From the NCBI RefSeq assembly GCF_001307035.1, contig NZ_LKIU01000002.1, forward strand, positions 805,528-869,527: a stretch of DNA of 64,000 nt. The letters are read 5' to 3'. Positions within the stretch are counted from its first letter, which is position 1. The number at the start of each line of letters is the position of its first letter. Under the pieces are notes generated by a model. It saw only the letters and a program-made list of their open reading frames with translations. It was not told the DNA's origin and ran no database searches. Both the position numbers and the translations under genes were made by a program. Origin of the DNA: Arthrobacter sp. Edens01. Its GTDB lineage: Bacteria > Actinomycetota > Actinomycetes > Actinomycetales > Micrococcaceae. This document shows, in pieces, positions 62,581 through 64,000 of the stretch.

Positions 62581-63378
62581 ATGAATGAATCGGCGCAGCC
62601 GGTGCCGGGCCAAGTGGTCCGCAGTACTCCGCTGGCACGGTACCGGCTGGCCGACAACCCCGGCCCGATGAGCCTGGACGGCACCAAGAGCTACATCCTT
62701 GCTGCCGAAGCGGGCGGTCCCTGCGTGATCGTGGACCCCGGGCCGGCAGATGAGGAACACCTTGCCGGACTGGCAGCGGCGGGGGATGTGGAACTGGTGC
62801 TGATTACGCACCGCCATCCCGACCACACCGAGGGCGCCAAACGCTTCCACCAGCTGACCGGCGCTCCTGTGCGTGCGGCAGATCCGGCGTTCTGCTTTGG
62901 CGGTGAGCCGCTGCAGGACGGCGAGGTCATCGTGGCCGGCGGCGTGGAGATCCAGGTGCTGGCGACTCCGGGGCACACTTCGGATTCAGTCTGCTTCGTG
63001 CTGCGGGCAGACGGTCCCAGCGGATCGGTCCTGACGGGGGACACCATTCTTGGGCGGGGGACCACCGTGCTGGATTACCCGGACGGGACACTGCAGGACT
63101 TCATGGCCAGCCTTGAGAAGCTGGGCCGGCTGGGACCGGCCACGGTCCTGCCCGCCCACGGTCCGGACCTGGAGAACCTCGAATCAGTGGTCCTCACCTA
63201 CCGGGACCACCGCGATGAGCGCCTGGCCCAGATCCGCGGCGTGCTTTCCCTGCTGGGGGAGGACGCCACCGTTGAGCAGGTCACGGACGCCGTCTATGCG
63301 GACGTTCCTGCATCCGTGCGGGGCGCGGCGGAGCTTTCCGTAGCTGCCCAACTGGAGTATCTCCGGGTCCGTGGCTAA
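62581..63378 (+). CDS. MBL fold metallohydrolase
   Basis: 265 residues, 8 nt after ilvE. The metallo-beta-lactamase zinc motif is ITHRHPDHTEGAKRF (HxHxDH type), with further ligands in LATPGHTSDSVCF and the Asp and His in TGDTILG and VLPAHGPDLENL. The C-terminus has a winged-helix-like DERLAQIRGVLSLLG region as in LACTB2-type proteins. It may be a hydrolase of thioesters or RNA; the true substrate is unknown. Position in the leuB-ilvE operon is notable. Confidence 0.88.
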   Translation: MNESAQPVPGQVVRSTPLARYRLADNPGPMSLDGTKSYILAAEAGGPCVIVDPGPADEEHLAGLAAAGDVELVLITHRHPDHTEGAKRFHQLTGAPVRAADPAFCFGGEPLQDGEVIVAGGVEIQVLATPGHTSDSVCFVLRADGPSGSVLTGDTILGRGTTVLDYPDGTLQDFMASLEKLGRLGPATVLPAHGPDLENLESVVLTYRDHRDERLAQIRGVLSLLGEDATVEQVTDAVYADVPASVRGAAELSVAAQLEYLRVRG

Positions 63379-63415
63379 CGCCCTGTGGGTGTGAGCACCC
63401 CCACGCGCTCCCAGC

Positions 63416-63446
63416 TTGCACTGGGACGGACAGTGTTCCCTAGAAT
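63416..63446 (+). promoter_or_regulatory. Candidate rRNA promoter P1
   Basis: TTGCAC (63416-63421), 19 nt, TAGAAT (63441-63446). Farthest upstream of the putative set of rRNA promoters. Confidence 0.45.
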
Positions 63447-63542
63447 AGAAATGCGCCAATACGCGGGCCGGCTCGCCGGAACCCGTTAGAAGCGCAGCAT
63501 CGGGGCCCGCAAACCCGTGCAGGAGATCACAGACCTGCCGAG

Positions 63543-63571
63543 TTGCGCAGGGCTCACCGGATGTGTAAAGT
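63543..63571 (+). promoter_or_regulatory. Candidate rRNA promoter P2
   Basis: TTGCGC (63543-63548), 17 nt, TAAAGT (63566-63571). Confidence 0.5.
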
Positions 63572-63713
63572 TGAGTGAGTTGCCGCCGAGCCGTTGAGGC
63601 CGGAACGGAAACGAAAACCCACTCCAATCCACCGGGTAAATCCGGATGCTTTGGCGTGGACCCGGAAGGGCTTTTATAGCCGGTTTGGTGGGAATTCTTC
63701 GGAATTCACCGAA

Positions 63714-63742
63714 TTGCTAAAACGGCCTGGATGGAATATGCT
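63714..63742 (+). promoter_or_regulatory. Candidate rRNA promoter P3
   Basis: TTGCTA (63714-63719), 17 nt, TATGCT (63737-63742), preceded by three closely spaced GAATT repeats (63692-63715) that resemble an AT-rich UP element. Strongest of the three by eye. Confidence 0.6.
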
Positions 63743-63825
63743 GGTAAAACATCACAGCGGTGCGAAAAGAAAAGAAAGTTTCCGGTTGGGAATGGTTTTT
63801 CTGAGTAGGCCGGATGTGCCTGTTG

Positions 63826-63847
63826 TTTGAGAACTCAATAGTGTGCC
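63826..63847 (+). promoter_or_regulatory. rRNA leader antitermination/processing element
   Basis: TTTGAGAACTCAATAGTGTG is a hallmark of Arthrobacter-type rRNA leaders just upstream of 16S rRNA; it includes a TTGAG/CTCAA inverted repeat and is followed by an AT-rich leader to the window end. The 16S gene itself begins beyond 64000. From 63379 on there is no protein gene that I can support. Confidence 0.7.
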
Positions 63848-64000
63848 AAGTTTATTGATACCGATTATTTATTGATTGGTTGAATTGGCTGTCCTGCCCA
63901 CCCCGTGGGTGTGGATGGTTTTTTTAGCTGGTTTCGAATTTAGTGCATGACTGTGCAGCCAATTTTCCTTGGCTCCGGTTGTGTGTCTGTAACACATTTA

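Overview
This 64 kb window looks like chromosomal DNA of a GC-rich actinobacterium, most likely Arthrobacter or a close relative in the Micrococcaceae. The main clues are roughly two-thirds GC, frequent GTG/TTG starts, leaderless promoters (TANNNT then 6 nt then the start codon), an ilvB-ilvN-ilvC-serA run, an NrtR-controlled nadA-nadC cluster, Mqo, many Opp/Dpp transporters, and a typical actinobacterial rRNA leader at the right edge. I see no insertion sequence, prophage, integrase or CRISPR array. The species assignment is inference.

Layout. 0-9 kb: end of sbcD, sbcC, an MFS transporter, and a four-gene NitT/TauT-type ABC importer with two different permeases. 9-15 kb: a small acidic protein, a soluble Ser/Thr kinase, then a leftward 2-oxoacid dehydrogenase operon (E1alpha, E1beta, a stand-alone lipoyl domain, an alpha/beta hydrolase). 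Facing it are a tiny basic protein and an Lrp/AsnC regulator. 15-19.3 kb: NAD biosynthesis (nrtR, nadA, nadC, cysteine desulfurase) behind a near-perfect palindrome. 19.3-28.8 kb: M20 peptidase, DHA2-type MFS pump, an LLM flavin oxidoreductase with its MarR regulator, a lone RND pump and mqo. 28.9-37 kb: two family-5 peptide-binding lipoproteins, a fused OppDF ATPase, DppB/DppC permeases and a DUF1349 protein.

37-42 kb: a small predicted membrane protein, tandem duplicated tRNA-Lys(CUU) genes, a small soluble protein, DUF1206, MarR facing a Bcp peroxiredoxin, tRNA-Leu(UAG), and a D-2-hydroxyacid dehydrogenase. 42-50 kb: the branched-chain amino acid block ilvD, (attenuator) ilvB-ilvN-ilvC, and serA. 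50-60 kb: an ABC pair, metG, an unknown helical protein, and a leftward set of histidine kinase, response regulator, YjbR protein and FtsX-type ABC exporter. 60-63.4 kb: leuB, ilvE and an MBL hydrolase. 63.4-64 kb: promoters and antitermination leader of an rRNA operon whose 16S gene lies beyond the window.

How it fits together. ilvD, ilvBNC, leuB and ilvE cover most of valine/isoleucine/leucine synthesis, with a leader peptide and attenuator ahead of ilvB that would read branched-chain aminoacyl-tRNA supply. The 2-oxoacid dehydrogenase operon and the Lrp-type regulator may serve the reverse, catabolic direction. The most unusual points are: the dehydrogenase operon has a lipoyl carrier but no E2 acyltransferase domain, carrying a separate alpha/beta hydrolase instead; the NAD cluster has no nadB; and at least six genes share a precisely spaced leaderless promoter architecture. 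All functional calls rest on reading motifs and context; no database search was possible.
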